Shown: positions 1 to 7,008 of the stretch, piece by piece
How the letters are laid out: each line of letters opens with the position of its first letter
Numbering within the stretch: position 1 is the stretch's first letter
NCBI GenBank assembly: GCA_016938515.1
Contig: JAFGUM010000036.1
Coordinates: 1 to 9,767, forward strand
Reading direction: 5' to 3'
Origin: Spirochaetales bacterium
GTDB taxonomy: Bacteria; Spirochaetota; Spirochaetia; Treponematales; UBA12059
Length of the DNA stretch: 9,767 nucleotides
Made by a program: the position numbers and the translations under genes
The notes under the pieces: model-generated
Database searches by the model: none
Told to the model about the DNA's origin: nothing
Seen by the model: only the letters and a program-made list of their open reading frames with translations

Positions 1-387
1 GCCGAGCACCGCGTCGTACTCGCTTACGCCGTCTACCGGCGCGACGCTGGCGCACAGCTCCGGGTAGTCCAGCGCGAATGTCAGCGCAACCTCCGCGCCG
101 TACGACGTGCCTACGACGTGCGCCCGCCCGATCCCCAGCTGCCGCATCATCTGCGCGAGGTCGTCTGCGTGCTGACCCAGGCTGTATGGCCCGGCGGGCC
201 TGTCGGACATCAACTGGCCGCGCATATCGTGCATCAGCACCCGGTAGCCCGCCGTTACCAGGCGCGCGGCTACCGGCTTCCAGTGCGCTATCGTCATCGC
301 GATGCCGTTGAGCAACACCACCGTCTCGGCGCCGTCGCCCTCAAGCGCGTACTCGAGGCCAACGCCGTTTACGATCGCGCGGGCCAT
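1..387 (-). CDS. Alpha/beta hydrolase, C-terminus cut by window edge
   Basis: This is a partial alpha/beta-hydrolase-fold protein; the first 129 residues are visible and the gene runs off base 1. The N-terminus has the usual first strands, then an LLNGIAMTIAHW segment (residues 25-36) at the oxyanion position, a DMRG turn (54-57), and a nucleophile elbow GTSYG (93-97) with Ser95 as the expected nucleophile. The catalytic Asp and His would lie outside the window. The NG-x-H-W pattern and the DMRG turn resemble 3-oxoadipate enol-lactonase (PcaD)-like and MenH-like members, so ester, lactone or thioester hydrolysis is likely, but no substrate can be assigned. The ATG at 387 lies 2 nt after the livF stop and has no good Shine-Dalgarno sequence, so translation is probably coupled to livF. 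It is the last visible gene of the minus-strand operon. Confidence 0.85.
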   Translation of the reverse strand, partial: MARAIVNGVGLEYALEGDGAETVVLLNGIAMTIAHWKPVAARLVTAGYRVLMHDMRGQLMSDRPAGPYSLGQHADDLAQMMRQLGIGRAHVVGTSYGAEVALTFALDYPELCASVAPVDGVSEYDAVLG

Positions 388-389
388 CG

Positions 390-1094
390 CTATATGCCCA
401 GGTAGGCGGACACGACGTGCGGGTTTTTGGCCAGCCCTTCGGCCGTGTCTTCCAGCAGCACCGAGCCGTTTTCGATGACGTAGCCGCGGTCTATTGCCTT
501 GAGGCTCTCGCGCACGTTCTGCTCGGTAACGAGTATCGCGATGTCTTTTTTGAGGATGGACAACCTGTCGAACACCTCGGCGACGATTGACGGCTGCAAG
601 CCCAGCGACGGCTCGTCGAGTATCAGCAGCGCCGGGTTGGCCATCAGCGCGCGGCCTATCGCAACCATGCGCTGCTGCCCGCCGGACATCGTACCCACAA
701 ACTGCTTGTAGCGCTCCTTGAGTATCGGGAACAGTTCCAGCACCGTTTCCAGCTGCTGCGCCATGATGCCCTTGCCGCGCGGCACGTAGGCGGCGCCGAG
801 TTCCAGGTTGTCGGCCACGCTCATGCCCGGGAACAGCTCGCGCTCCTGCGGCACGAGGGCTATGCCCATGCGGGCCACTTCGTGCGTAGGCTTGCCGCCT
901 ATTGGCTCGCCTTCAAACAGTATCGAGCCGCCCCAGGGTTTTACGATGCCCATGATGGCGTTTATAAGCGTCGTCTTACCCGCGCCGTTGGGGCCGAAGA
1001 GCCCTACAGACTCTTTGCCAACCGACAGGTCGATGCCGCGGAGCACCTGGAGCCGGCCGTAGCCGGTTTCCAGCTTTTGAATGTCGAGTATCAT
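390..1094 (-). CDS. livF: LivF-type ABC importer ATPase
   Basis: This is a 234-residue ATPase of the branched-chain amino acid (HAAT) importer family, acting at the inner face of the membrane with LivG. The nucleotide-binding motifs are intact: Walker A GPNGAGKTT (34-42), Q-loop VPQ (81-83), signature MSGGQQ (136-141), Walker B LLILDEP (156-162), and a TEQN segment (190-193) at the H-loop, where LivF proteins normally carry Gln instead of His. The length matches the family. The C-terminus KNPHVVSAYLGI is the usual LivF/LivG ending. The ATG at 1094 overlaps the livG stop by 4 nt (ATGA) and is preceded by GGAGGAG, so the start is secure. The liganded substrate is set by the binding protein and may not be an amino acid. 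Confidence 0.95.
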   Translation of the reverse strand: MILDIQKLETGYGRLQVLRGIDLSVGKESVGLFGPNGAGKTTLINAIMGIVKPWGGSILFEGEPIGGKPTHEVARMGIALVPQERELFPGMSVADNLELGAAYVPRGKGIMAQQLETVLELFPILKERYKQFVGTMSGGQQRMVAIGRALMANPALLILDEPSLGLQPSIVAEVFDRLSILKKDIAILVTEQNVRESLKAIDRGYVIENGSVLLEDTAEGLAKNPHVVSAYLGI

Positions 1095-1810
1095 GCGGCT
1101 CCTCCGAGATACGCTTCTATGACGCGCGGGTTCTTAGACACTTCCCCGTACGGCCCCTCGGCTATGAGTTCGCCGGCTTCCAGCACGATAACGCGCTGCG
1201 TCAGTTCGCGAATAACGCCCATCACGTGCTCGACGACGCCAACCGCCAGCTTGCGCTCGCGCGCGATGCGCTGGATGGTGGCTATCAGGTGCTTGGTCTC
1301 GTCGCTGTTGAGACCCGCCATCACCTCGTCGAGGAACAGCACCTCGGGTTCGTTGGCCAGAGCCCGCGCTATCTCCATCTTCTTGATCTCCAGGATCGAC
1401 AGCTGCGTCGTATCCCGTTCGAGCCCCTCGAGTTCCAGTTCCGCGCATATCCGTTCCGACTCCAGCCTGGCCGCCTTGAGGCTCATGTCCTTGCTGAACA
1501 CCGCGCCGACCATCACGTTTTCTATCACCTTGAGGTTCTCGAGCGGGTGGATAAGCTGGTACGTCCTGGCTATGCCCATGCGGCTTCGCTGGTGCGCCGG
1601 CGCGTACGTGATGTCCTGCCCCTTGAAGGTGATCGTGCCGGAAGTGGGCATCAAGATACCCGATACGAGGTGGATGAACGTCGTCTTGCCCGCGCCGTTG
1701 GGCCCTATGATGCCGAGTATCTCGCCTTCTTCCATGTTGAATGACACGTCGTTCACCGCCACCAGGCCCGAGAAGGCCTTGGTCAGGCCCACGGTCGTCA
1801 GTTTACTCAT
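1091..1810 (-). CDS. livG: LivG-type ABC importer ATPase with divergent signature motif
   Basis: This is a 239-residue partner ATPase of LivF. Walker A is GPNGAGKTT (36-44), the Q-loop is ARTYQ (81-85), typical of LivG, Walker B is EVLFLDEVMAGLN (156-168), and the H-loop is VEHVM (193-197) with His195. The ABC signature is unusual: where LSGGQ or LSYGQ is expected the protein reads LSILEIKKMEIARAL (137-151), without the GGQ. Some LivG relatives that share the LDEVMAGL Walker B also have relaxed signatures, so this is probably subfamily character rather than damage. If so, the ATP site that uses this signature may be weakly hydrolytic, the second site being served by LivF's canonical MSGGQ. 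The start at 1810 overlaps the end of livM by 8 nt and follows TGGAG. Confidence 0.94.
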   Translation of the reverse strand: MSKLTTVGLTKAFSGLVAVNDVSFNMEEGEILGIIGPNGAGKTTFIHLVSGILMPTSGTITFKGQDITYAPAHQRSRMGIARTYQLIHPLENLKVIENVMVGAVFSKDMSLKAARLESERICAELELEGLERDTTQLSILEIKKMEIARALANEPEVLFLDEVMAGLNSDETKHLIATIQRIARERKLAVGVVEHVMGVIRELTQRVIVLEAGELIAEGPYGEVSKNPRVIEAYLGGAA

Positions 1811-2759
1811 TGCTGGCTCCAGCCTTGCGGCCCGATCGTCGCCCCGTCCGGCTTGCCTTGCGGACCATGCCCACTATGCCCTGCGGCATAAACAGGATGA
1901 CTATGATGATTATGATGCCGTACACGACCAGGTGGCCGTAGGGTATCTGCAGTTTCAGCCACTCCGCCGATACGCCCAGCAGCACCGCCCCCGCCATCGG
2001 TCCTATAGTGCTGTGCACGCCGCCGAGCAGCGCCATCGCCAACGGCAGCAGGGTAAAGTTGCCGTCAAAGGCGGTATCCGGCATCGTAAAGCCGTACGAC
2101 TGCACCTGGATGGCTCCCATCATACCCTGGAGTGTCGACGTTACCACAAAGGCGATAAGCAGGTACTTGAATATGTCCACACCGTTGGAACGCGCGCTCG
2201 TCTCGTCGTTGCGGATGGCGGTGAGCGCCAGGTGCATCTTGCTTTTCTCAAAGTAGTACGACGCGCCTATGGTGATAAACAAGCCACCCAGGCACAGCCA
2301 GTACAGAGCCGACGCCGATCCCTTGAAAATAACACCGGGTAGCACAACGCCCTCGGGACCGCCGGAGAAGTCGTGCAGGTTGTGAATTATTATCCTGAAT
2401 ATCTCCATCAGCGCGAGCGTCGTGATTGAAAAGTACATCGACCGCAGCCGCAGCACGACGAAACCGAGCGCGTAGGCCATGACCCCGGCGAACACCGCCG
2501 CGAATACTATGCTGAGGAAGGGATCCATGCCGCCGCGGAGCACGGCCAGCGCTGACGCATACGACCCCAGGCCAAACAAGCCCGCGATGCCGAACGAGAT
2601 CTGGCCGGAGCGCAGCAGCATGTCCCAGCTGATGGCCAGGGCCATGTACGTCATCACGCTTCTGGCTACATTGAGCGGGTACGCGCCGAGGAAGGCAGGG
2701 AAGGCTATCATGATCACGGCGATACCCGCCGCGATCGCGTAGGATGTCTTGTTCTTCAT
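1803..2759 (-). CDS. livM: LivM-type ABC importer permease
   Basis: This is a 318-residue inner-membrane permease of the HAAT importer. An N-terminal hydrophobic segment (about 8-26) is followed by the family landmark SGQISFGIAGLFGLGSYASA (51-70), several further membrane segments, the cytoplasmic coupling loop AIRNDETSARSNGVDIFKYLLIAF (181-204) that contacts the ATPases, and the C-terminal LFMPQGIVG (289-297) common in LivM. The length is normal for the family. The tail is rich in Arg and Lys (300-313), consistent with a cytoplasmic C-terminus. The ATG at 2759 overlaps the livH stop by 4 nt (ATGA) and follows AAGGGGAAG. It should pair with LivH as a heterodimer. Confidence 0.95.
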   Translation of the reverse strand: MKNKTSYAIAAGIAVIMIAFPAFLGAYPLNVARSVMTYMALAISWDMLLRSGQISFGIAGLFGLGSYASALAVLRGGMDPFLSIVFAAVFAGVMAYALGFVVLRLRSMYFSITTLALMEIFRIIIHNLHDFSGGPEGVVLPGVIFKGSASALYWLCLGGLFITIGASYYFEKSKMHLALTAIRNDETSARSNGVDIFKYLLIAFVVTSTLQGMMGAIQVQSYGFTMPDTAFDGNFTLLPLAMALLGGVHSTIGPMAGAVLLGVSAEWLKLQIPYGHLVVYGIIIIIVILFMPQGIVGMVRKASRTGRRSGRKAGASNE

Positions 2760-3673
2760 GCTTTCTTCCCCTTGATCGAGCGTCCGAGTATCACCGTGAT
2801 GATCAGGACGAAGAAAACGATATCAGACCAGCCGCGGAGCGAGCGGAAGGCCTTGAGGAAATTCTCCGATATGCCGAGCAGTACGCTGGCGCCGAGAATG
2901 CCTGGAATGTTGCCGATGCCGGCCATCGCCACGAGGCAGAAGCTCTTCATCGTAAAGGGGCTGCCAACCGTGGGGAACACCGCCGAGCGCGTGATGAACA
3001 CCGCACCCATCATGCCAACGAGGGCGGTGGCTATCGCGAATACGGACCCGTAGGTCTTGTCCACGTCTATGCCGACTATGGCCGCGCCCTTGGGGTTTTG
3101 CCCCACGGCCAACGCTGCCTTGCCGGCGGTGGTCTTAGTCAGGTACAGGCGCAAGCCTATGACCATCAGGATGGCGAAGCCTACGAACACGAAGTTGTAC
3201 ACGCCAAACGACAGCTCGCCAATATCGATGGATGCCGACACGTAACCGAACGACATCTTGCGCGTCTGCGACGTGAAGAACAGGTTCATCGTCTGGGTAA
3301 TCGCTATGCCCAGCCCGAACGTCAGGATGAGCTGGTTGAGCTCGGGTGCCTTGAGCGCCTGCCTGATGGTCAGCTTGTACACCAGGAACCCGAACGCGGA
3401 CGTCACGATCGCCACCGGGATCATGGCCAGGTAGGGGTCTATGCCCAGCGACTGGCACAGCATGTAGGTTGCGTACGCCGCCAGCATCATAAACTCGCCG
3501 TGGGCGAGGTTGACGATGTGCACGATGCCGAGTATCAGCCCCATCGGTATGGCGATGGTAGCGTACAGTCCCGCCGCCTGCAGACCGTAAATGATTACGG
3601 TCGGGCGCCAGAGCAGCAACACCACCACCGCGAGTATCGCGACAATCGTCGTCGCGTTCCGTTTGTTCGCCAT
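2756..3673 (-). CDS. livH: LivH-type ABC importer permease
   Basis: This is a 305-residue inner-membrane permease partnering LivM. The diagnostic segment GIVHIVNLAHGEFMMLAAYATY (49-70) matches the LivH signature VN(F/L)AHGE. The coupling loop is GKAALAVGQNPKGAAIVGIDVDKTY (184-208), and there are about eight hydrophobic segments with a Lys-rich C-terminus. Length is typical. The start at 3673 is supported by GAAGG about 7 nt upstream. It lies 80 nt after the binding-protein stop; that gap holds a stable hairpin, while the livH-livM-livG-livF junctions all overlap. The arrangement suggests that this membrane and ATPase part is made at a lower level than the binding protein. Confidence 0.95.
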   Translation of the reverse strand: MANKRNATTIVAILAVVVLLLWRPTVIIYGLQAAGLYATIAIPMGLILGIVHIVNLAHGEFMMLAAYATYMLCQSLGIDPYLAMIPVAIVTSAFGFLVYKLTIRQALKAPELNQLILTFGLGIAITQTMNLFFTSQTRKMSFGYVSASIDIGELSFGVYNFVFVGFAILMVIGLRLYLTKTTAGKAALAVGQNPKGAAIVGIDVDKTYGSVFAIATALVGMMGAVFITRSAVFPTVGSPFTMKSFCLVAMAGIGNIPGILGASVLLGISENFLKAFRSLRGWSDIVFFVLIITVILGRSIKGKKA

Positions 3674-3697
3674 CTGGTTACCTTCAATCGAAAATGA

Positions 3698-3723
3698 GCC
3701 GCCGGCCCATGCGAGCCGACGGC
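3698..3723 (-). other. Intercistronic hairpin between binding protein and livH
   Basis: On the transcribed (minus) strand, GCCGTCGGC and GCCGGCGGC form a 9-bp stem with one U-G wobble and an 8-nt loop. The stem is followed by TCATTTTC, only a poor U-tract, so it is better read as an mRNA-stabilising or partially attenuating structure than as a full terminator. Similar hairpins after binding-protein genes are known to raise binding protein over permease levels (the malE-malF type arrangement). The role here is inferred. Confidence 0.6.
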
Positions 3724-3753
3724 AGGTTACAGTACCGGTCTACGCCGTTTTCT

Positions 3754-4989
3754 CTACCACGCGGGGAAGGGATAGACGGGTTTGGCCGTCGCGGCATCGA
3801 ACGGCCAGATTACTTCCTGGCGGCCATTCTGCCACTGCAGGATCTTCTGGTTCTTTACACCCTGGTGCTTGATGATATTCGAGGGGGTAAACGTGACCGT
3901 CTGCCCGAGCGGCGAGTCGTAGTTGGTCGCGGCCAGAGCCTTGATCAGAGCTTCGGTGTCGGTAGAACCGGCGCGCTTGATGGCGTCGGCGGCGATATAG
4001 ACAGCCGAGTACGACAGCGGGGCAAAGTAGGTAGCCGGCTCGATGCCGAACTTGGCCACGAAGCCGTCATAGAACTTCTTGCTTACCGGGCTGATGTCGT
4101 TGATAGACGGAGCCCACATGCCGTACAGCATCACGTTGTTGGCCAGCGAAGAGGCGCCAAAGTCGGCGGGCCATCCGGGAGGCGCTCCGAGGTAGATGCC
4201 GGGGTTGAACTTCATGGCCTTGGACTGCTCGAGGAGGGGCAGAGCGTCGGCTTCCCAGCCAGCCCACAGGAACAGGTCGGGCTGGAAGTCTTTGGCGGCC
4301 TTGAGCACCGCCGCGTAGTCACCACCGCCGAGAGCCGCGCTCTTGAAGGGCGCGCCGTCGATAATGTAGCGGTCATCGGCGCCGAAGAGCACCTTGGTCG
4401 CGTCGTAGGAAGCCTTGCCGAAGGCGCCTTCTTCGTACGCGAGGAACAGTTTCTTGATCTGTATCTCGGGATACTTTTCCTGGATGGCGGCCCAGCCTTC
4501 TGCATAGCTGGCGCCCTGGTTGTAGTCCCACGGGTGCAGGTGGAAGTACCAGTTGGCGTCCGCGCCGAGAGCCTCTTCTACTTTGAACGAGGCAGCGCCG
4601 GTAGCCAGGTACACCTTGTTGTACTTCTTGAGCACGGGGATCTGGCCGAGAGCGACGCCGGAGGCCATGCCGCCGATGAGCATATCGACTTTATCTACCG
4701 TGATGAGCTTCTCGAACGCCGAGGCGCCCTTGTCAGCCTTCATCTCGTCGTCAATCACGATGAGCTCAAGCTTGTGGCCGTTGATACCGCCAGCCGCGTT
4801 TATTTCGTCTACGGCCTGCTGGGCTGCCATGCTGCCCTGCTTGCCCGTGATGTCGCCGAGCGGCCAGGTGCCGCCAAGCTTGATGGTCGCGGGCTCGCCA
4901 GCAGCCGCGGCCGCGCCGTCCTTGCCACCCATGGCGAACGCTGAGACGGCCATCGTGACAATCACGAGGATCGCTAACGCTTTCTTCAT
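3754..4989 (-). CDS. livK: Periplasmic solute-binding protein of HAAT importer (LivJ/LivK-like)
   Basis: This is a 411-residue type I periplasmic binding protein (Peripla_BP_6 type) that delivers substrate to LivHM. A signal peptide MKKALAILVIVTMAVSAFA is followed by MGGKDG and an Ala-rich linker; there is no lipobox Cys, so signal peptidase I cleavage near residue 19 is expected. The mature start IKLGGTWPLGDITGKQG and AVDEINAAGGINGHKLELIVIDDEM (59-83) are the family hallmarks, with IGGMASGVALGQIPVL (105-120) and TGAAS (130-134) near the usual ligand loops. The pocket regions YFHLHPWDYNQ (148-158) and LWAGWEAD (241-248) are rich in aromatics, which may indicate a hydrophobic or aromatic ligand rather than leucine; this is inference. 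The ATG at 4989 has AGGAGG about 8 nt upstream. An in-frame ATG at 5064 is rejected because it would precede the signal peptide with 25 extra residues. Confidence 0.93.
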   Translation of the reverse strand: MKKALAILVIVTMAVSAFAMGGKDGAAAAAGEPATIKLGGTWPLGDITGKQGSMAAQQAVDEINAAGGINGHKLELIVIDDEMKADKGASAFEKLITVDKVDMLIGGMASGVALGQIPVLKKYNKVYLATGAASFKVEEALGADANWYFHLHPWDYNQGASYAEGWAAIQEKYPEIQIKKLFLAYEEGAFGKASYDATKVLFGADDRYIIDGAPFKSAALGGGDYAAVLKAAKDFQPDLFLWAGWEADALPLLEQSKAMKFNPGIYLGAPPGWPADFGASSLANNVMLYGMWAPSINDISPVSKKFYDGFVAKFGIEPATYFAPLSYSAVYIAADAIKRAGSTDTEALIKALAATNYDSPLGQTVTFTPSNIIKHQGVKNQKILQWQNGRQEVIWPFDAATAKPVYPFPAW

Positions 4990-5011
4990 CTCTGTCCTCC
5001 TTGAAACCTGA

Positions 5012-5029
5012 CGGGCGCCCACGCGCCCG
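5012..5029 (-). other. 5'-leader hairpin upstream of binding-protein gene
   Basis: CGGGCGC and GCGCCCG form a perfect 7-bp stem with a 4-nt loop, about 12 nt before the AGGAGG of the binding-protein gene. No U-tract follows, so it is not a standard terminator. If the promoter proposed at 5030-5058 is real, transcription would start at the base of this stem, and the hairpin would cap the 5' end of the liv mRNA and protect it. If not, it is an intercistronic processing or stability element between the SDR and binding-protein genes. Confidence 0.55.
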
Positions 5030-5058
5030 ATTATTGAAACGGCGAATGCGATGTACAA
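5030..5058 (-). promoter_or_regulatory. Candidate internal promoter for the liv genes
   Basis: On the minus strand, TTGTAC (5058-5053) and AATAAT (5035-5030) are separated by exactly 17 nt. The -10 matches the sigma-70 consensus at 5 of 6 positions and the -35 at 4 of 6. It lies in the 91-nt gap between the SDR stop and the binding-protein start, with the start of transcription expected near 5023. It would allow the importer genes to be expressed separately from the two upstream enzyme genes. This is a sequence match only. Confidence 0.4.
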
Positions 5059-5080
5059 CCGCATCCCGCCATCAGAAGCC

Positions 5081-5821
5081 TTACAGTGTCAGCCCGCCGT
5101 CTACCCGAAGCACCTGCCCGTTGACAAACGAACCTTCGTCACACGCAAGAAACAGCACGCCGTTGGCTATGTCCTGGATCTCGGCGAGGCGGCCCAGCGG
5201 CGTGCGCGCAATTATCGGTTCGAGCACCTTCTCGGGCACCGTCTCGATCATCGGCGTGCGGGTGTAGCCGGGAGCCACGCAGTTGGCACGAATCTTGGCG
5301 CCCTTGCGAGAGAACTCGCGGGCCCAGCCCTTGGTCATCGTCACGACGCCGCCCTTGGTAGCCGCGTAGTTGGTCTGGCCGATGTTGCCGTCCATGCCGA
5401 CGATGCTGGATATGGAGACGATGGAACCCGAACCGCTTTCCATCATCACGGGGGCGATGTACTTGGTCATCAGGAACGGTCCCTTGAGGTTGACGTTGAT
5501 TACCGCGTCCCAGTCGGACTCGCTCATCTTGTGGATCAGCGCGTCCTTGGTGATGCCCGCGTTGTTGACGAGCACGTCTATGCGGCCGTACTCGGCTTTT
5601 GCCTTCTGCACAAACGCTTCGACAGCCGCGCCGTCGGTCACGTTTACCACCGCGCCTTTGACGCAGGGAATGGCCTGTTCCATCGCTTCGAGTTCAGCGG
5701 CGTTCATATCCAGGGCCCAGACGCGCAGCGCGCCTTCACGGGCGAAGGTCTCCACGATGCCGCGGCCGATGCCACGGGCGCCACCAGTGACGACGCACAC
5801 CTTGTCTTTCATTCTTTCCAT
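5081..5821 (-). CDS. Classical SDR oxidoreductase, FabG-like 3-oxoacyl reductase/3-hydroxyacyl dehydrogenase
   Basis: This is a 246-residue classical short-chain dehydrogenase/reductase, complete and of normal length. The Rossmann nucleotide motif is TGGARGIG (12-19), NNAG is at 87-90, structural Asn is in NVN (109-111), and the catalytic residues are Ser139, Tyr152 and Lys156 (NYAATK). The C-terminal APGYTRTPM and GQVLRVDGG blocks are typical of FabG. Asp38 at the end of the second strand (ALDMN) favours NAD(H), whereas biosynthetic FabG usually has residues that bind the NADPH phosphate; this points to an oxidative or catabolic 3-hydroxyacyl role, by inference. The start at 5821 has TAGGAG 7 nt upstream; an internal ATG at 5812 lacks such a site. 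It lies 45 nt after the KASIII-like gene and 91 nt before the binding-protein gene. Confidence 0.92.
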   Translation of the reverse strand: MERMKDKVCVVTGGARGIGRGIVETFAREGALRVWALDMNAAELEAMEQAIPCVKGAVVNVTDGAAVEAFVQKAKAEYGRIDVLVNNAGITKDALIHKMSESDWDAVINVNLKGPFLMTKYIAPVMMESGSGSIVSISSIVGMDGNIGQTNYAATKGGVVTMTKGWAREFSRKGAKIRANCVAPGYTRTPMIETVPEKVLEPIIARTPLGRLAEIQDIANGVLFLACDEGSFVNGQVLRVDGGLTL

Positions 5822-5845
5822 ATTACTGCTCCTATCAAGTACGCC

Positions 5846-5860
5846 CGTTGCCTCGCAACG
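5846..5860 (-). other. Small intercistronic stem-loop between KASIII-like and SDR genes
   Basis: CGTTGC-CTC-GCAACG is a perfect 6-bp stem with a 3-nt loop, in the 45-nt gap between the KASIII-like stop and the SDR start. On the minus strand a U-G pair extends it by one. No U-tract follows. It is probably a local mRNA structure; chance is possible at this length. Confidence 0.3.
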
Positions 5861-5866
5861 ACGTTG

Positions 5867-6883
5867 TTATTCTTCGTACGGCCCCCAGCGGACGACGCTC
5901 GCGGCCCAGACGAAGCCCAGCCCCGCTCCTACGAGCACGATCGAGTCACCATCGTGGATCTTGCCCGCGTCCAGCCCCAGCCGTATGGACAAGAGCTGGT
6001 CGTTCTGCCCCACGTGGCCGTACTCGTCCAGGTACGTCGTTTTTGACTCATCGACACCGAGCTCGGCGAGTATCGCGTCGTGCGCGCTCCTCTTGAAGTG
6101 CAGTACCGCGAGATAGCCTATGTCCGCCCTCGACAGTCCGCCGGACAGCTCGAGCGCGCGGTCTATAACCCAGTAGAAGTTTGGTAGCGTCTTTTCGCCG
6201 AGCTGAGCCTTGAACGCGGGCTCGTCCGGCACGATAAAGTGCGCGCGTTCAAGGTCGGCAGCCTTGGGCGGCCAGGTCTTCGCGCCGAGCGTCGGGATAA
6301 CGCAGCCCAGGCTCAGCGAGCCATCGCCCTTGAACGCCGAGCCGAGCACGACGTTTCGGCCAGCATTCTTGCGCAACACCAGAGCCGATCCACCCGAGCC
6401 TATGTCCATCATGAAGCGGGTCGTGGGTTCGGCAAGGTCGATGAGGTCGTTATTGCGATAGCCGGAAACGAGCAGCACCGTCTCGAGGTCCGGCCGGGTA
6501 AGCATCATACTCTTCGCTATATCGAGCGCGGCCATCATCGAACCGCACATAGCCTCCATGTCAAAGCTCCACGCGTTGGAAGCACCCAGCTCGTTGGCTA
6601 CGTACAGGCCAGCCAGCCAGCACGCGTAATCTTTGTGCTGAGCCCCGCACCACAATACGAGGTCTATATCGGCACCGGTTACACCCGCATCGGCCATGGC
6701 TACCCTGGCAGCCTTTACGCCCATTACGGCGGTCGTATCTTCTGGACCGGCCACGGGCTTGCGCTTTACGCCAAACTTGGTGGCTATAACTGCTTCGGGT
6801 ACGCCGGTAGCTTGGGCCAGCTCAGCCGCGCTCTGGTGGCTTTCGGGCACATACACCCCGATCCCGCATATTCCAACGTGCAT
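5867..6883 (-). CDS. KASIII-like (thiolase-fold) acyl-thioester enzyme with altered triad
   Basis: This is a 338-residue thiolase-superfamily protein resembling 3-oxoacyl-ACP synthase III and HMG-CoA synthase. The N-terminus MHVGICGIGVYVPE, the nucleophile block DMEAMCGSMMAAL (108-120) with Cys113, DIGSGGSALVL (160-170), and the C-terminal GAGLGFVWAASVVRW (319-333) are typical. The KASIII HQAN block is replaced by LHFKRSAHDAI (261-271), with His262 a possible match, and the GNTS Asn by GHVGQND (289-295), so a His sits at the Asn position. True malonyl-decarboxylating KAS activity is therefore doubtful; acyl transfer or condensation of acyl-CoA without malonyl is more likely, by inference. The ATG at 6883 has AAGGGG about 5 nt upstream; an upstream in-frame ATG at 6916 lies inside the promoter region. 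It is the first gene of the minus-strand cluster and divergent from the TetR gene. Confidence 0.88.
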   Translation of the reverse strand: MHVGICGIGVYVPESHQSAAELAQATGVPEAVIATKFGVKRKPVAGPEDTTAVMGVKAARVAMADAGVTGADIDLVLWCGAQHKDYACWLAGLYVANELGASNAWSFDMEAMCGSMMAALDIAKSMMLTRPDLETVLLVSGYRNNDLIDLAEPTTRFMMDIGSGGSALVLRKNAGRNVVLGSAFKGDGSLSLGCVIPTLGAKTWPPKAADLERAHFIVPDEPAFKAQLGEKTLPNFYWVIDRALELSGGLSRADIGYLAVLHFKRSAHDAILAELGVDESKTTYLDEYGHVGQNDQLLSIRLGLDAGKIHDGDSIVLVGAGLGFVWAASVVRWGPYEE

Positions 6884-6917
6884 CGCTACCCCTTGTTTAG
6901 GTGAATCAGCTCTCATC

Positions 6918-6948
6918 TATATATTTACCGGTTTTTAAAATCCGTCAA
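6918..6948 (-). promoter_or_regulatory. Candidate promoter of the minus-strand cluster
   Basis: On the minus strand a TTGACG -35 (6948-6943) is followed by an A+T-rich stretch whose best -10 candidates are AATATA (17-nt spacer, 6925-6920) or TATATA (19-nt spacer, 6923-6918). Transcription would start near 6911, giving a leader of about 28 nt before the ATG at 6883. Its TTGACGGA is repeated in inverted orientation at 7017-7024, next to the opposing promoter. This supports 6883 rather than 6916 as the KASIII-like start. Confidence 0.5.
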
Positions 6949-6966
6949 GTAAAAAAATGCATAATT

Positions 6967-6983
6967 TTGCGCATACCGCGCAA
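6967..6983. promoter_or_regulatory. Candidate TetR operator, TTGCGC-N5-GCGCAA
   Basis: A perfect 6-bp inverted repeat TTGCGC/GCGCAA with a 5-nt spacer (17 bp in all) stands out as a G+C island in an A+T-rich control region midway between the two divergent promoters. The size and symmetry fit a TetR-family operator, and the adjacent gene encodes a TetR-type regulator. Binding here could affect both promoters. That it is the operator is inference from position and symmetry. Confidence 0.5.
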
Positions 6984-7008
6984 TTTATGTCGCATTCTAC
7001 TTTTTTCC

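Noticed and set aside
882..2342. Long open frame on the plus strand opposite livF, livG and livM
   Set aside because: It is antisense to well-recognised liv genes, has no family-like motifs, and is low-complexity Ser/Arg/His-rich. Such frames are expected opposite G+C-rich genes.
3698..3723. Rho-independent terminator after the binding-protein gene
   Set aside because: The stem is stable but the following tract TCATTTTC is a weak U-run, and livH follows at once on the same strand without its own clear promoter.
2744..4944. Open plus-strand frames opposite livH and the binding-protein gene
   Set aside because: They are His/Arg/Gln-rich shadows of real genes, with no domain and no suitable promoter.
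1..6883. OleABCD-like olefin or beta-lactone cluster (thiolase + hydrolase + SDR)
   Set aside because: The SDR is a short classical FabG type rather than the extended OleD type, no OleC-like ligase is visible, and an importer separates the genes.
5051..6904. Open plus-strand frames opposite the SDR and KASIII-like genes
   Set aside because: The minus-strand proteins have complete catalytic motifs and ribosome-binding sites; the plus-strand frames have none.
6884..6916. Earlier in-frame start for the minus-strand KASIII-like protein (ATG at 6916)
   Set aside because: It lies inside or beside the proposed -10 region and adds residues before the typical family N-terminus. The ATG at 6883 has a purine-rich site upstream.
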